Of a DNA stretch of 64,000 nt, positions 1-11,391 are shown piece after piece. A model generated the notes under the pieces. It was not told the origin of the DNA and did not search any database. It worked only from the letters and a program-made list of their open reading frames with translations. Each line of letters starts with the position of its first letter. The stretch's first letter is position 1. The DNA comes from Sphingomonas xinjiangensis (GTDB taxonomy: Bacteria; Pseudomonadota; Alphaproteobacteria; Sphingomonadales; Sphingomonadaceae), in contig NZ_JACIJF010000006.1 of NCBI RefSeq assembly GCF_014199255.1, forward strand, positions 62,001-126,000, given 5' to 3'. The position numbers and the translations under genes are program-made.

Positions 1-354
1 CCGACCGCGATCGACTTTCACCGAGCGATCGGCCCGGAGGCAAAGCTGCGGCATCTTCAGCGGCTGCGTGATCACTGGATCGACGGCGTGAAGGACGTCC
101 CCGGGATCGAGATCCTGCAACCCTCGCCTGCCCCTCGCTACGGAGCCGTTGCCGCTTTTCGCCTCCCGAGAGCGCGCGACTGGGAAGGCGCGCAAGCGAT
201 GCAAAAGCGGATATTGGCGCGCAATCGGCTGATGGTGGTTGCCAAGCGGGGTCTGAAGAGCGGCCCGGCGATGCGCGTGACGCCGGCGTTGTTCACTACG
301 ATTGCCGAACTCGACCGTCTGATAGCCGCGATCAGGGAAGAAGCACGCACCTGA
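1..354 (+). CDS. Class V aminotransferase-fold PLP enzyme, C-terminal part only
   Basis: The frame is open from the first base and ends at TGA 352-354, so about 117 C-terminal residues are present and the start lies outside the window. The first residues (A-I-D-F-H-R-A-I-G-P) and the end, where a compact domain repeats hydrophobic and basic residues (V-V-A-K-R, V-T-P-A-L-F), resemble the small C-terminal domain of isopenicillin-N-epimerase-like class V aminotransferases, where similar A-x-x-F-H-x-x-I-G segments occur. The PLP lysine and most of the large domain are not in view, so the reaction cannot be named. The family call is from recall of similar proteins and is moderate; the reading frame itself is convincing from codon use. 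Confidence 0.6.
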   Translation, partial: PTAIDFHRAIGPEAKLRHLQRLRDHWIDGVKDVPGIEILQPSPAPRYGAVAAFRLPRARDWEGAQAMQKRILARNRLMVVAKRGLKSGPAMRVTPALFTTIAELDRLIAAIREEART

Positions 355-721
355 CGTCAAGCGCGGCCCAGCGCGTCTGAACAGGACGCGCCAGGCAAAG
401 ACATTCAGTTCAAGGAATCGTCACTTCCGATCGCCAAGCTGTCGCAAAAGCGGTGACGTGTGAGATGCTGGATAAGTCAGTATTTCGCGATGGCCGCTTT
501 TTGCGGCTTCTCCGTCGCCACTCCCTGATTTCAAAACGCGCGGCCGGACAATAGCAGGAAAGGGCCTGACGGGAGGCAGCGAGGCTGTGCGCCATGAGGC
601 GCATCACGCCGCGGTGCATGCGGCCTGAGCGTTATTCAAGTAGCCTGAGCAGGGCGGTACTCGACTTGCTCCAGTTACGCTCCGCGACGTATGCCGCTGC
701 TATTGGTGGGGGGGTGAATGA
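355..721. other. Gene-free stretch upstream of an MFS gene
   Basis: No reading frame in this 367-bp gap has the codon character of a gene. The only structure I see is a short hairpin (GCCGC at 493-497, GCGGC at 503-507 around a T-rich loop), too small to call a terminator. A purine/G-rich run (about 704-716) just before the ATG at 722 probably serves as the ribosome binding site of the next gene. Confidence 0.5.
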
Positions 722-2278
722 ATGGCGCACCGCAGTAGCAGCCGCGGAAATTCGGGTGTCGGAGAACGCTGGCCGCTTTTTTGGGCAGGGTGTGCAGCGA
801 TCAGCGTTGGGGTTGCGCTTCACTTACCGATGCTCGCCATGGCGCATAGGATGGGCAACCACCTGTCGGGCATGCCTATGGACGGGTGGATGTACCTGGG
901 CATGGCGTTGATCGGGATCGGCGTTCCGGCCGCGATCTTTGGCGCGCTCCCCAAGAACCGGCCTGACCACCGTGCAGGCGCTGGCGCTGCGTTTGAAGCG
1001 CCCGATGATACTCCACTAACGCGCTCGCATGCTGCCGTGCTGCTGGTGCTTACCCTTGGTCTCATCATCGACACGATGAAGCCGGCAACGCTCGGCTTTG
1101 TGCTCCCCGGCATGCGTGGCGAATATGGGCTTGCGAAATCGACCGTCGCGCTGTTGCCGTTCGTCGCCCTTACCGGAACGACAGTCGGCTCGTTCCTGTG
1201 GGGGTGGCTGGCGGACATTTATGGCCGGCGTGTGTCGATCCTGTTGTCCACGATCCTGTTCGTTTCGACCTCCATCTGCGGAGCCATGCCGTCCTACAGC
1301 TGGAACCTGGTCATGTGCTTTCTGATGGGGTGCTCGGCTGGCGGCATGCTGCCTGTCGTCTACACGTTGTTGGCTGAAATCATGCCTCCACGGCACAGGA
1401 GCTGGGTTCTTGTGCTGGTTGGCGGTACCGGGCTTGTCGGCGGCTATCTCGCGGCAAGTGGCGCGGCTCATCTGTTCGAGCCATTGTTCGGCTGGCGCAG
1501 CTTGTGGCTGCAGGGCTTCCCGACCGGTTTGCTGCTCCTCGCGATGGCAAGGTGGATACCCGAATCCCCGCGTTTTCTGATGGAACGGGGCATGGACGCT
1601 GAGTTGGCGGGCATGGCCCGCAAGTTCGGCATCGTCAGGCGTGCGCCTCAAGCTCCTCCAGCGGATGCCGGCAGCGCAGCGGCTCACCACCGCGAGTTGA
1701 CCATCGCCCTGGTGATCACTGCCCTGTCGTGGAGCTTCGTCAACTTCGGGTTGCTGCTGTGGCTGCCTTCCGATCTCCAGGATCGAGGCTTCAGTGCCGA
1801 GATTGCGAGCGGCATCATCGCCAGCTCGGCACTTGTTGCTCTGCCCACGATCATGGTTGCGGCCTTCTTTTACAGCCGGTGGAGCAGCAAACGCACCCTG
1901 ATCGGCACGGTGCTCCTCACCCTGGCCGGTCTTGCCGGAGCCTTGCTGCCGGCATCTACGCTGGCTTGGCCGCCGCTGCTTATTGCCGTCATCGCACTGC
2001 TGGTCGTCGGCAGCAACGGCTTGATCGCCGTGTTACTTCCCTATGCAGCCGAGAACTACGCGCTGCGCATCCGTGGACGTGCCACCGGACTTATCGCGGG
2101 CAGCAGCAAGTTCGGCGGGGTGGCGGTCCAGCTAGGAGCGTTTGCCGGGCTGATCCCGACAATGGGAGGCGCGGCGGCTGCGCTGATCATACCGATGACC
2201 CTGTCAGCAATACTGATCGGGCGCGCCGGGCGAGAGACGCGCGGCCGCAGCTTACGCGAGCTGGAAGCGGCGGCTTAG
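722..2278 (+). CDS. MFS transporter with an extra N-terminal two-helix extension
   Basis: 518 residues, longer than the usual 400-450 for the major facilitator superfamily. The MFS core starts near residue 100: a 12-helix pattern with the loop 2-3 signature G-W-L-A-D-I-Y-G-R-R at 161-170, and an E-S-P-R-F sequence after helix 6 as in sugar/organic-acid and SV2-like porters. Before it lie two extra predicted helices (about 18-40 and 55-76) separated by a Met/His-rich segment with H34, H42, H47 and Met at 37, 40, 44, 51, 53, 57 and 61. A G-rich run just upstream supports the ATG at 722. Substrate unknown; inner-membrane location is inferred from the helices. Confidence 0.85.
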   Translation: MAHRSSSRGNSGVGERWPLFWAGCAAISVGVALHLPMLAMAHRMGNHLSGMPMDGWMYLGMALIGIGVPAAIFGALPKNRPDHRAGAGAAFEAPDDTPLTRSHAAVLLVLTLGLIIDTMKPATLGFVLPGMRGEYGLAKSTVALLPFVALTGTTVGSFLWGWLADIYGRRVSILLSTILFVSTSICGAMPSYSWNLVMCFLMGCSAGGMLPVVYTLLAEIMPPRHRSWVLVLVGGTGLVGGYLAASGAAHLFEPLFGWRSLWLQGFPTGLLLLAMARWIPESPRFLMERGMDAELAGMARKFGIVRRAPQAPPADAGSAAAHHRELTIALVITALSWSFVNFGLLLWLPSDLQDRGFSAEIASGIIASSALVALPTIMVAAFFYSRWSSKRTLIGTVLLTLAGLAGALLPASTLAWPPLLIAVIALLVVGSNGLIAVLLPYAAENYALRIRGRATGLIAGSSKFGGVAVQLGAFAGLIPTMGGAAAALIIPMTLSAILIGRAGRETRGRSLRELEAAA

Positions 2279-2286
2279 CGTTTGCC

Positions 2287-2460
2287 CTCTTGATCGCGCT
2301 CCTGACTGGGAAGCCGTAGACGAGCACGGTGCCATCCACCGGCATCGTTGAGCCAGCAGCACGCCGACCATCTGCCTGAGGCCGGCATGGCCGGGCGTGA
2401 ACGCTGGCGGCCGTTTCGACATACTGACGGAGCCCGGTCGGGATCGATGAAGTTCGCGTT
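2287..2460 (-). pseudogene. Probable decayed C-terminal fragment of a short-chain dehydrogenase
   Basis: No single frame is open, but reading the minus strand in alternating frames gives pieces in SDR order: N-F-I-D-P, then T-G-L-R-Q-Y-V-E-T-A-A-S-V-H, then L-R-Q-M-V-G-V-L-L-A, and finally A-G-S-T-M-P-V-D-G-T-V-L-V-Y-G. SDRs typically end with a Q-M-V-x-F-L-x-S-D segment followed by x-T-G-x-x-x-x-V-D-G-G. The pieces require at least two frameshifts and a small deletion before the last one. This is pattern recognition by eye and could be coincidence; a translated search would settle it. Confidence 0.35.
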
Positions 2461-2538
2461 GCGAGCCCATAGTAGAACACCTGAGTTCTACAGCAATATT
2501 CCAGCAATCATATGCGATTTGCAGCTACTGGAATCGCC

Positions 2539-2673
2539 GTGACTGAATTCGAATATTTCCGCGCCCGCGCTATCGATGAACGCCTCGCCGCGATGCGTGC
2601 CGCCTGCATGAGGGCGTTCCGCGCACACATGGACATGGCCTGTGAATATGAGCGGCGGTGCCTCGCTGGCTGA
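2539..2673 (+). CDS. Small uncharacterised protein, about 44 aa (sphingomonad type)
   Basis: A short frame from GTG 2539 to TGA 2671-2673 encodes 44 residues with clear periodicity: an acidic/aromatic start (T-E-F-E-Y-F-R-R/A-R-A) then an amphipathic helix rich in Ala, Arg, Glu and Met, ending Y-E-R-R. The layout Y-F-x-x-R-A-x-x-E-R-x-A-A-x-x-A-x-x-x-A-x-x-x-H-x-x-M-A-x-x-Y-E resembles short hypothetical proteins I recall from sphingomonads. A GGA lies 6 bases before the GTG. An in-frame ATG at 2512 would add nine residues but has no ribosome binding site. No function is known. From 2674 to 2926 I see nothing else. Confidence 0.55.
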   Translation: MTEFEYFRARAIDERLAAMRAACMRAFRAHMDMACEYERRCLAG

Positions 2674-2926
2674 TTGGGCTCGGCGAGGACGGGAGTTACC
2701 CCGCAGCGTCGCTCGCTTTCCATCCTTTCCATAGCATTGCCGTGATCTTCGCAGCGCAAGACGCAGGCAAATGCCTGTGGATTGCCGCGCTACTGTCGTG
2801 CGGAGCGCCAGCCGCGCGCTTGCGCTTATCAAGAGTGAGGTATGCCATCCGCGTTCAGCGGGGCAGATCTTAAGGGCCGGCACGGCAGGCGTTGCAGCTT
2901 GAGCGAGTTCAAGGCGTTGGCGTGCT

Positions 2927-4156
2927 ATGGAACAGGGATTGGTGCGGGGCAGCGTCGGCTATCGGCGGTTGACGCTGGCGATGCTGTTCGCCGGCTTTTC
3001 GACCTTTTCGCTGCTCTATTGCGTGCAGCCTCTGCTGCCGCTGTTCGCGCATGACTTCGGCGTCAGCGCGGAGGCTTCGAGCCTGGCGGTGTCGCTGGCG
3101 ACGGGACCGCTGGCGGTGGCGATCCTGTTTGCTGGTGTGCTGTCCGATCGCATCGGGCGGCGGCCGATGATGGTGGCGGCTATGTATGCCGCCGGGCTGC
3201 TGACGGTGCTGACCGCGGCAGCGCCGGGGTGGGACGCGCTGCTCGGCCCGCGGTTGCTCACCGGATTGGCGCTGGCGGGGGTGCCGGCGGTGGCGATGGC
3301 CTATGTCAGTGAGGAAGTGGACGCCAAGTCGGTCGGGCCAGCGATGGGCCTGTATATCGCCGGCAGCGGGATCGGCGGGATGGCGGGACGGCTGGGCGTC
3401 AGCCTGGTGACCGAGCTGGTGGACTGGCGCTGGGCCCTGGCGGTGGTTGGCATCGCCGGGCTGGCGCTGGCCGACGCGTTCCGGCGCCTGGCGCCGCCGT
3501 CGCGCCGCTTCGTCCGGCAGCGGTCGAGCCTAAGCGGGCTGGTGCGGTCGGCCGGCGCGCTGTTCCGGGACCGCGCCCTGCCCTTGCTGTTCGCCGAGGC
3601 GTCGCTGCTGATGGGGGTGTTCGTCACCATCTACAATTATGCCGGCTTCCGGCTGATGGGTCCGCCCTTCTCCCTCAGCCATGCGGCGATCGGGGCGATC
3701 TTCCTGCTGTACCTGTTGGGGTCGGTCAGTTCGGCTTGGTTCGGTGGACTGGCCGAGCGGCGCGGGCGGCGGCTGGTGTTCTGGATACCGGCGGGACTGC
3801 TGCTGATCGGCGTGGCGCTGACCGCAGGCAGGTGGCTTCCGCTGGTGATCGCCGGGATCGGCGTGGTGACGATCGGCTTCTTCGGCGCGCATTCGATCGC
3901 ATCGAGCTGGGTTGGGCGGCGCGCGCACGGCAATCGCGGGCAGGCGGCGGCGTTCTACCTGTTCTTTTATTATCTGGGATCGAGCGTGCTGGGGTCGGCG
4001 GGCGGAATGGCGTGGACCGCCTGGGGGTGGAATGGCGTTGTCGGCTTTTGCGGCGGGTTGATGGTGGTAGCGCTTGCCCTGGCGGGGTTGCTGGGGCGGG
4101 TCGCGCCCTTGCCGCTGGCGGAGGCGGCGCCGCCGCGGGCGATGGGCAGCGATTGA
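2927..4156 (+). CDS. MFS transporter, YnfM-like
   Basis: 409 residues with twelve predicted helices and the loop 2-3 motif G-V-L-S-D-R-I-G-R-R-P (about residues 68-78). The beginning (L-Y-C-V-Q-P-L-L-P-L-F) and the helix 4-5 region (M-A-Y-V-S-E-E, then G-L-Y-I-A-G-S-G-I-G-G-M) match the YnfM/arabinose-efflux branch of MFS proteins, usually annotated as putative drug or metabolite exporters. It stands alone: the upstream gap holds only a small gene, and downstream it faces etfA tail to tail. The Arg/Pro-rich end (E-A-A-P-P-R) is cytoplasmic tail. The family is secure, the substrate unknown. Confidence 0.88.
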   Translation: MEQGLVRGSVGYRRLTLAMLFAGFSTFSLLYCVQPLLPLFAHDFGVSAEASSLAVSLATGPLAVAILFAGVLSDRIGRRPMMVAAMYAAGLLTVLTAAAPGWDALLGPRLLTGLALAGVPAVAMAYVSEEVDAKSVGPAMGLYIAGSGIGGMAGRLGVSLVTELVDWRWALAVVGIAGLALADAFRRLAPPSRRFVRQRSSLSGLVRSAGALFRDRALPLLFAEASLLMGVFVTIYNYAGFRLMGPPFSLSHAAIGAIFLLYLLGSVSSAWFGGLAERRGRRLVFWIPAGLLLIGVALTAGRWLPLVIAGIGVVTIGFFGAHSIASSWVGRRAHGNRGQAAAFYLFFYYLGSSVLGSAGGMAWTAWGWNGVVGFCGGLMVVALALAGLLGRVAPLPLAEAAPPRAMGSD

Positions 4157-4250
4157 GTCGCTGAGGCGAAGCGAACGAAGAGAGGTTTAAGGGTGAACCT
4201 CCCATGGGTGCGGCAGGCGTGGGCGTGTCGCGTCTACGGAGAGCGGGGTA

Positions 4251-4298
4251 CCCTCCACCATGCTGCGCGTGGTCCCCCTCCACCTGCCGGGGAGGATC
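4251..4298. repeat. Dispersed intergenic repeat, family B, copy 1
   Basis: The sequence CCCTCCACC, then a GCGCGTGGTCCCCCTCC core, then GCCGGGGAGGATCTT, recurs in inverted orientation at 46884-46942 with scattered mismatches. It lies between the ends of the MFS gene and etfA, next to the etfA terminator. Such GC-rich dispersed repeats are common between sphingomonad genes; the role is unknown. Confidence 0.5.
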
Positions 4299-4301
4299 TT
4301 A

Positions 4302-4329
4302 GAAGGGCGCCTCTTTCGAGACGCCCTTC
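4302..4329 (-). terminator. Hairpin terminator after etfA
   Basis: GAAGGGCG (4302-4309) pairs perfectly with CGCCCTTC (4322-4329), and an inner CTC/GAG pair extends the stem around a TTTC loop. It starts 10 bases beyond the etfA stop. The T-tract on the minus strand is poor, so efficiency is uncertain; it could also serve the converging MFS gene. Confidence 0.6.
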
Positions 4330-4338
4330 CTGTTTCAC

Positions 4339-5268
4339 TCAGAGCTTTTCGGTGAGCTCGGGGACGATGGTGAAGAGGTCGCCGACCAGGCCGATATCGG
4401 CGACCTGGAAGATCGGGGCGTCCTCGTCCTTGTTGATGGCGATGATGGTCTTGGAGTCCTTCATGCCGGAAAGGTGCTGGATTGCGCCGGAGATGCCGAC
4501 CGCGACATAGACTTCGGGGGCAACGATCTTGCCGGTCTGGCCGACCTGATAGTCGTTGGGGACATAGCCCGCATCGACCGCGGCGCGCGAGGCGCCGACC
4601 GCAGCGCCGAGCTTGTCCGCGAGTGGTTCGATGATCGCGTGGAAGTTCTCCGAATTGCCGAGCGCGCGGCCGCCAGAGACGATCACCTTCGCGCTGGTCA
4701 GTTCAGGGCGGGCACTCTCCGCGATCTCAGACCCGACGAAGCTGGAGAGACCCTTGTCGCCCTGACCCGAGACGGGTTCGACAACGCCATTGCCCTTCTC
4801 ATGGTCTGCCTTCTCAAAGGCGGTAGTGCGCACGGTGATGACCTTCTTAGCATCCGACGACTGAACCGTCGCGATCGCGTTGCCGGCATAGATCGGCCGC
4901 GTGAAGGTATCAGCACCTTCCACCGAGAGAATATCGGAGATCTGCATCACATCGAGCAAGGCGGCAACGCGCGGGGCGATGTTCTTGCCGGTGGTGGTCG
5001 ACGGGAACAGCACCGCGTCATAGGCCTGCATCAGCGTGACGATCAGTGGCGCGACATTCTCCGCCAGCGCATGTTCGTACGCGGCGTCGTCGGCAAGCAG
5101 CACCTTGCCGGCGCCGGCGATCTTCGCGGCTGCGTCCGCAACCGCCTGTGCGCCGCTGCCCGCGACCAGCAGGTCGACGTCCCCCAGCTTCGAGGCGGCA
5201 GTGACAGTGGCGAGCGTCGCGTCCTTGACGACCTTGTTATCGTGTTCGACCCAGACGAGCGTCTTCAC
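4339..5268 (-). CDS. etfA: Electron transfer flavoprotein alpha subunit
   Basis: 309 residues, normal for the family. EtfA pairs with EtfB to carry electrons from acyl-CoA and other dehydrogenases to ETF-ubiquinone oxidoreductase; it is a soluble cytoplasmic FAD protein. The C-terminal third carries the FAD-binding signature: Q-V-G-Q-T-G-K near 242-248, then [11 protein letters not shown] and the [11 protein letters not shown] stretch. The start overlaps the etfB stop by 4 bp, so the two are translationally coupled in one operon. A glutaryl-CoA dehydrogenase (57519-58703) in this window is one plausible electron donor. Confidence 0.96.
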   Translation of the reverse strand: MKTLVWVEHDNKVVKDATLATVTAASKLGDVDLLVAGSGAQAVADAAAKIAGAGKVLLADDAAYEHALAENVAPLIVTLMQAYDAVLFPSTTTGKNIAPRVAALLDVMQISDILSVEGADTFTRPIYAGNAIATVQSSDAKKVITVRTTAFEKADHEKGNGVVEPVSGQGDKGLSSFVGSEIAESARPELTSAKVIVSGGRALGNSENFHAIIEPLADKLGAAVGASRAAVDAGYVPNDYQVGQTGKIVAPEVYVAVGISGAIQHLSGMKDSKTIIAINKDEDAPIFQVADIGLVGDLFTIVPELTEKL

Positions 5269-6017
5269 TTGGCGACTCCCATACCCTTGAGGCGTTCCAC
5301 CAGCTCGTCGACCGAGCCAACCTTGATGCCGGCCTGGCGCTTGCCGGGCTCGGTTACCTTGAGCGTCTTGATACGCGGCGACACGTCCACGCCGTAATCG
5401 GCGACGGTCTTCTTGGCGACCGGCTTGGACTTGGCCTTCATGATGTTGGGCAGCGTCGCGTAGCGCGGCTCGTTGAGGCGCAGATCGGTGGTGACGATCG
5501 CCGGAAGCTTGAGGTCGACCGTTTCCAAGCCGCCATCGACTTCGCGGGTGACTTTCACGCGCTCGCCATCGGCCTCGACCTTCGAAGCGAAGGTGCCCTG
5601 GGGCCAGTTGAGCAAGGCGGCGAGCATCTGGCCGGTCTGGTTGGCGTCGTCGTCGATCGCCTGCTTGCCCAGGATCACCAAGCCGGGCGCTTCTTCCTCG
5701 ACCACCTTGGCGAGCAGCTTGGCGACGCCGAGCGGTTCGACTTCGTCGTCGCTCTGGATGAGGATCGCACGGTCTGCGCCCATGGCGCGGGCGGTCAGCA
5801 GAATGTCGGTTTCCGCCTTGGCGACGCCGACGGTGACCACGACGACTTCGGTCGCGGTGCCCTTTTCCTTCAGCCGCACCGCCTCTTCGATGGCGATTTC
5901 GTCAAAAGGGTTCAGGCTCATCTTCAGATTGGCGAGGTCAATCCCCGACCCGTCCGCCTTCACGCGGGGCTTTACGTTGTAGTCAAGCACGCGCTTGACC
6001 GGCACGAGTACCTTCAT
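5265..6017 (-). CDS. etfB: Electron transfer flavoprotein beta subunit
   Basis: 250 residues, the usual length. It begins [12 protein letters not shown], typical of EtfB, and contains the [11 protein letters not shown] segment, the AMP-site region with T-V-G-V-A-K-A-E, and the conserved [14 protein letters not shown]. It binds AMP structurally and forms the heterodimer with EtfA. A GGAG sits 8 bases before the ATG, supporting this start. It is the first gene of etfB-etfA; the 149-bp gap upstream ends in the sucC terminator, so the pair has its own promoter. Confidence 0.96.
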   Translation of the reverse strand: MKVLVPVKRVLDYNVKPRVKADGSGIDLANLKMSLNPFDEIAIEEAVRLKEKGTATEVVVVTVGVAKAETDILLTARAMGADRAILIQSDDEVEPLGVAKLLAKVVEEEAPGLVILGKQAIDDDANQTGQMLAALLNWPQGTFASKVEADGERVKVTREVDGGLETVDLKLPAIVTTDLRLNEPRYATLPNIMKAKSKPVAKKTVADYGVDVSPRIKTLKVTEPGKRQAGIKVGSVDELVERLKGMGVAK

Positions 6018-6114
6018 CAGCTCATCTCCTCGGCGGCAATGTCGTTACCGCTTACGTTAACGTCAAGCGGCAAAACGCAAGACCAACGTGTGAGCCGCTC
6101 GCTAAAACCGTTAA

Positions 6115-6154
6115 AGAGAAAAGGGGCGCGGAGCCTTTCGGTTCCCGCGCCCCC
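6115..6154 (-). terminator. Rho-independent terminator after sucC
   Basis: GGGGCGCGG (6123-6131) pairs with CCGCGCCCC (6145-6153) around a GCC-TTTC-GG inner stem. On the minus strand the stem is followed by a T-rich run (CTTTTCTCTTT), the classical arrangement. It lies just beyond the sucC stop at 6167. Confidence 0.85.
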
Positions 6155-6166
6155 GGTAGGATCGGA

Positions 6167-7366
<1,200 letters not shown>

Positions 7367-7542
7367 GGGAGCACGCCCCTTCATCATTGGCGAAACGGGA
7401 AAAACTGCCTTTGCCCAAAGCACACTAGCTGAGAGGAATCCACCCCTATTCGCCCCAAGCGCGGATGCGAATTAGTTGCAATAAATGGGCTCCCCTGCGA
7501 TCATGAGGTAGCAGGAGGCTTCGCGTTCTTTAGCCGCGACGC

Positions 7543-7548
7543 TATAGC
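7543..7548 (+). promoter_or_regulatory. Candidate leaderless -10 element
   Basis: TATAGC ends 6 bases before the ATG at 7555 and no Shine-Dalgarno sequence is present, as expected for a transcript starting at or near the start codon. The matching -35 (TTCGCG at 7520-7525) is weak. Confidence 0.4.
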
Positions 7549-7554
7549 GCTTTC

Positions 7555-8037
7555 ATGCTGACCCCTCTCGCCGTGCTGGCGCTCATCGCCGCCGACCCTG
7601 CGCACGCGGCGCTGACCGGCCTTGCCGGCTGCTGGGAAGCGCCGGGCGCCGTGATGGGAAAGCCGGTGCGGACGCGGGTGCGCGGCAGCTGGCGACTCGG
7701 CGAGCGCTACCTGATGCTGGAGATGCACGGCCTCGATCCCGGCGATCCCTATGATGCCGCGGTGGTGATGGGCCATCATGACCAGACGAAGCTGAGCGGC
7801 TGGTGGATGGACAGCTTCGGCGCGGGATACAGCACGGCGGGCAACGGCATGGTGGAAAGTGGTGCGCTCCGGATCGACTATCGCTATCCCGAGTCCACCT
7901 ACCGCAACGTTTTAACGCCGGAGGGCCAGGGCTGGCGCTGGACGATTGTCGAGCAGAAGCCCGGCACCCCGGACAAGCCGTTCGCCGCCTATACCCTGAC
8001 GCGATCCCCCTGCAATGGCAGCGAAGCCACTTTCTAG
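7555..8037 (+). CDS. Secreted lipocalin-like protein of unknown function
   Basis: 160 residues. A cleavable signal peptide is likely (M-L-T-P-L-A-V-L-A-L-I-A-A-D-P-A-H-A, cleavage after A18). The mature part opens L-A-G-C-W-E, then shows alternating hydrophobic strands with W, Y and G (G-S-W-R-L-G-E-R-Y-L-M-L-E-M near 41-54, S-G-W-W-M-D-S-F near 81-88). This resembles small single-domain beta-barrels of the DUF1579/lipocalin type, a fold-level guess. The pair C24/C155 could form a disulfide. It is the first of a same-strand series with crtZ, msrB and the PBP gene, but each seems to have its own promoter. Confidence 0.75.
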   Translation: MLTPLAVLALIAADPAHAALTGLAGCWEAPGAVMGKPVRTRVRGSWRLGERYLMLEMHGLDPGDPYDAAVVMGHHDQTKLSGWWMDSFGAGYSTAGNGMVESGALRIDYRYPESTYRNVLTPEGQGWRWTIVEQKPGTPDKPFAAYTLTRSPCNGSEATF

Positions 8038-8041
8038 GGGC

Positions 8042-8070
8042 ATGACGCAGCGGCGCCGCGCGCCTATATC
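8042..8070 (+). promoter_or_regulatory. Candidate crtZ promoter, leaderless type
   Basis: ATGACG (8042-8047) and TATATC (8065-8070) are separated by 17 bp and resemble alphaproteobacterial -35 and -10 boxes. The -10 ends 6 bases before the ATG at 8077, and there is no Shine-Dalgarno sequence, so the message is probably leaderless. Confidence 0.45.
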
Positions 8071-8076
8071 GGTGTG

Positions 8077-8565
8077 ATGAGCCTGCTTGCCGGATTCCTG
8101 CTGTTCATCGCCACCGTCGCGGGGATGGAGGCGTTCGCTTATGGCGCGCACCGTTGGATTATGCACGGGCCTGGCTGGTTCCTGCACAAGTCTCACCACG
8201 AGCCGCGCACGGGCAATTGGGAGTTGAACGACCTGTATGCGGCCATCTTCGCAGTGCCGTCGTTCGTGCTGCTGCTGGGCGGGGTGCAACTGGACTGGTG
8301 GCCGGGCTTCGCCTGGATCGGCGCGGGGATCGCCGCTTATGGTGCGATCTATTTCGGGTTTCACGACATCATCGTCCATAAGCGCCTGCCCCACCGCTAT
8401 GTCGCGCGCTCGCGCTACATGAAGCGGATCGTGCAGGCGCATCGGCTGCACCACGCGGTGCAGGGCAAGCATGGCACGGTAAGCTTCGGCTTCCTGTGGG
8501 CGCCGCGTGCGGACAGGCTCAAGCAGCAGCTCAAGTTAACCCGGGTTAAGACGAAGGCGGATTGA
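8077..8565 (+). CDS. crtZ: Beta-carotene 3-hydroxylase
   Basis: 162 residues from ATG 8077 (a GTG directly before it is also in frame). It has the four histidine clusters of the CrtZ di-iron fatty-acid-hydroxylase superfamily: H-R-W-I-M-H near 27-32, H-K-S-H-H near 38-42, [11 protein letters not shown] near 95-105, and H-R-L-H-H near 121-125. It hydroxylates the beta rings of beta-carotene to give zeaxanthin and is an integral inner-membrane protein with about four helices. Sphingomonads are yellow from such xanthophylls. No other crt gene lies in the window, so pathway genes are elsewhere. Confidence 0.93.
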   Translation: MSLLAGFLLFIATVAGMEAFAYGAHRWIMHGPGWFLHKSHHEPRTGNWELNDLYAAIFAVPSFVLLLGGVQLDWWPGFAWIGAGIAAYGAIYFGFHDIIVHKRLPHRYVARSRYMKRIVQAHRLHHAVQGKHGTVSFGFLWAPRADRLKQQLKLTRVKTKAD

Positions 8566-8592
8566 CGCATTAGCGGGCGCAACCCACATGAT
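8562..8592 (+). promoter_or_regulatory. Candidate msrB promoter
   Basis: TTGACG (8562-8567) is a good -35 match. CATGAT (8587-8592) is a possible -10, 19 bp downstream and 7 bases before the ATG at 8600, again with no Shine-Dalgarno sequence. The spacing is long, so this is tentative. If right, the upstream ATG at 8588 lies within the promoter and is not used. Confidence 0.35.
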
Positions 8593-8599
8593 TGCGCCT

Positions 8600-9034
8600 A
8601 TGGAACAGCTGAATCTGTCCGAGTCCGAATGGCGCAAGCGCCTGACTCCCGAGCAATATCATGTCCTGCGCGAGGCGGGCACCGAGCGGCCGTTCGCGGG
8701 CCGCTACAACGACAACAAGGCCGATGGCGTTTATGCCTGCGCGGCGTGCAAGCTCGACCTGTTCGACAGCGCCGACAAATATGACTCCGGATCCGGCTGG
8801 CCGAGCTTCACCCAGCCGATCGCGCAGGACCATGTTGTCGAGCATGCCGACAACACGCATGGCATGCGCCGGATCGAGGCACGCTGCGCGCGCTGCGACG
8901 GGCATCTGGGCCATGTCTTCCCCGACGGGCCGCCGCCGACGGGCCTGCGCTATTGCATGAACTCGGTCTCGCTCGACTTCCGTTCACGCGCGGGCAACGC
9001 AAACGCGGCTAATGGCGAGGCGAACGGCTCCTGA
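8600..9034 (+). CDS. msrB: Peptide-methionine (R)-S-oxide reductase
   Basis: 144 residues from ATG 8600; an in-frame ATG at 8588 would add four. I prefer 8600 because homologs begin M-E-x-L-N-L-S and the promoter-like -10 would overlap the earlier ATG. Zinc-binding pairs are C47/C50 and C96/C99, the substrate loop is G-S-G-W-P-S-F, and the catalytic cysteine is C119 in R-Y-C-M-N-S-V-S-L. The enzyme repairs methionine-R-sulfoxide in proteins with thioredoxin as reductant. No signal peptide, so cytoplasmic. The Ala/Asn-rich tail after residue 129 is low-complexity. Confidence 0.95.
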   Translation: MEQLNLSESEWRKRLTPEQYHVLREAGTERPFAGRYNDNKADGVYACAACKLDLFDSADKYDSGSGWPSFTQPIAQDHVVEHADNTHGMRRIEARCARCDGHLGHVFPDGPPPTGLRYCMNSVSLDFRSRAGNANAANGEANGS

Positions 9035-9076
9035 TCCTTGTGAGCCGGCGGAATAGGGCTTACTCCACCCAACCCA

Positions 9077-11227
<2,151 letters not shown>

Positions 11228-11355
11228 GGGCGTAAACCCCTGTTTTGCGAGGGCGGGAAGAGGTTTCCGAACATCGTTCCCCCACGAGGGCCGGGACCTG
11301 GCTCCGGGCTGGCTGTTTAACCGTACCGCGCCCTTGAAGCTACACCGCTACTGCG

Positions 11356-11373
11356 CCCCGGCCTTCGCCGGGG
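11356..11373. repeat. Palindromic repeat, family A
   Basis: CCCCGGC, loop CTTC, GCCGGGG: a perfect 7-bp stem between the converging PBP and YgjP-type genes. The same palindrome recurs near 13759, 40245 and 40320 with variants. It may act as a bidirectional terminator or a REP-type element. Apart from this the 164-bp gap is empty. Confidence 0.6.
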
Positions 11374-11391
11374 AACTGTTGCGGTCGGCTT

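Noticed and set aside
493..507. GCCGC-TTTTT-GCGGC as an intrinsic terminator
   Set aside because: Five base pairs only and no T-tract after it; too far from a stop codon to judge.
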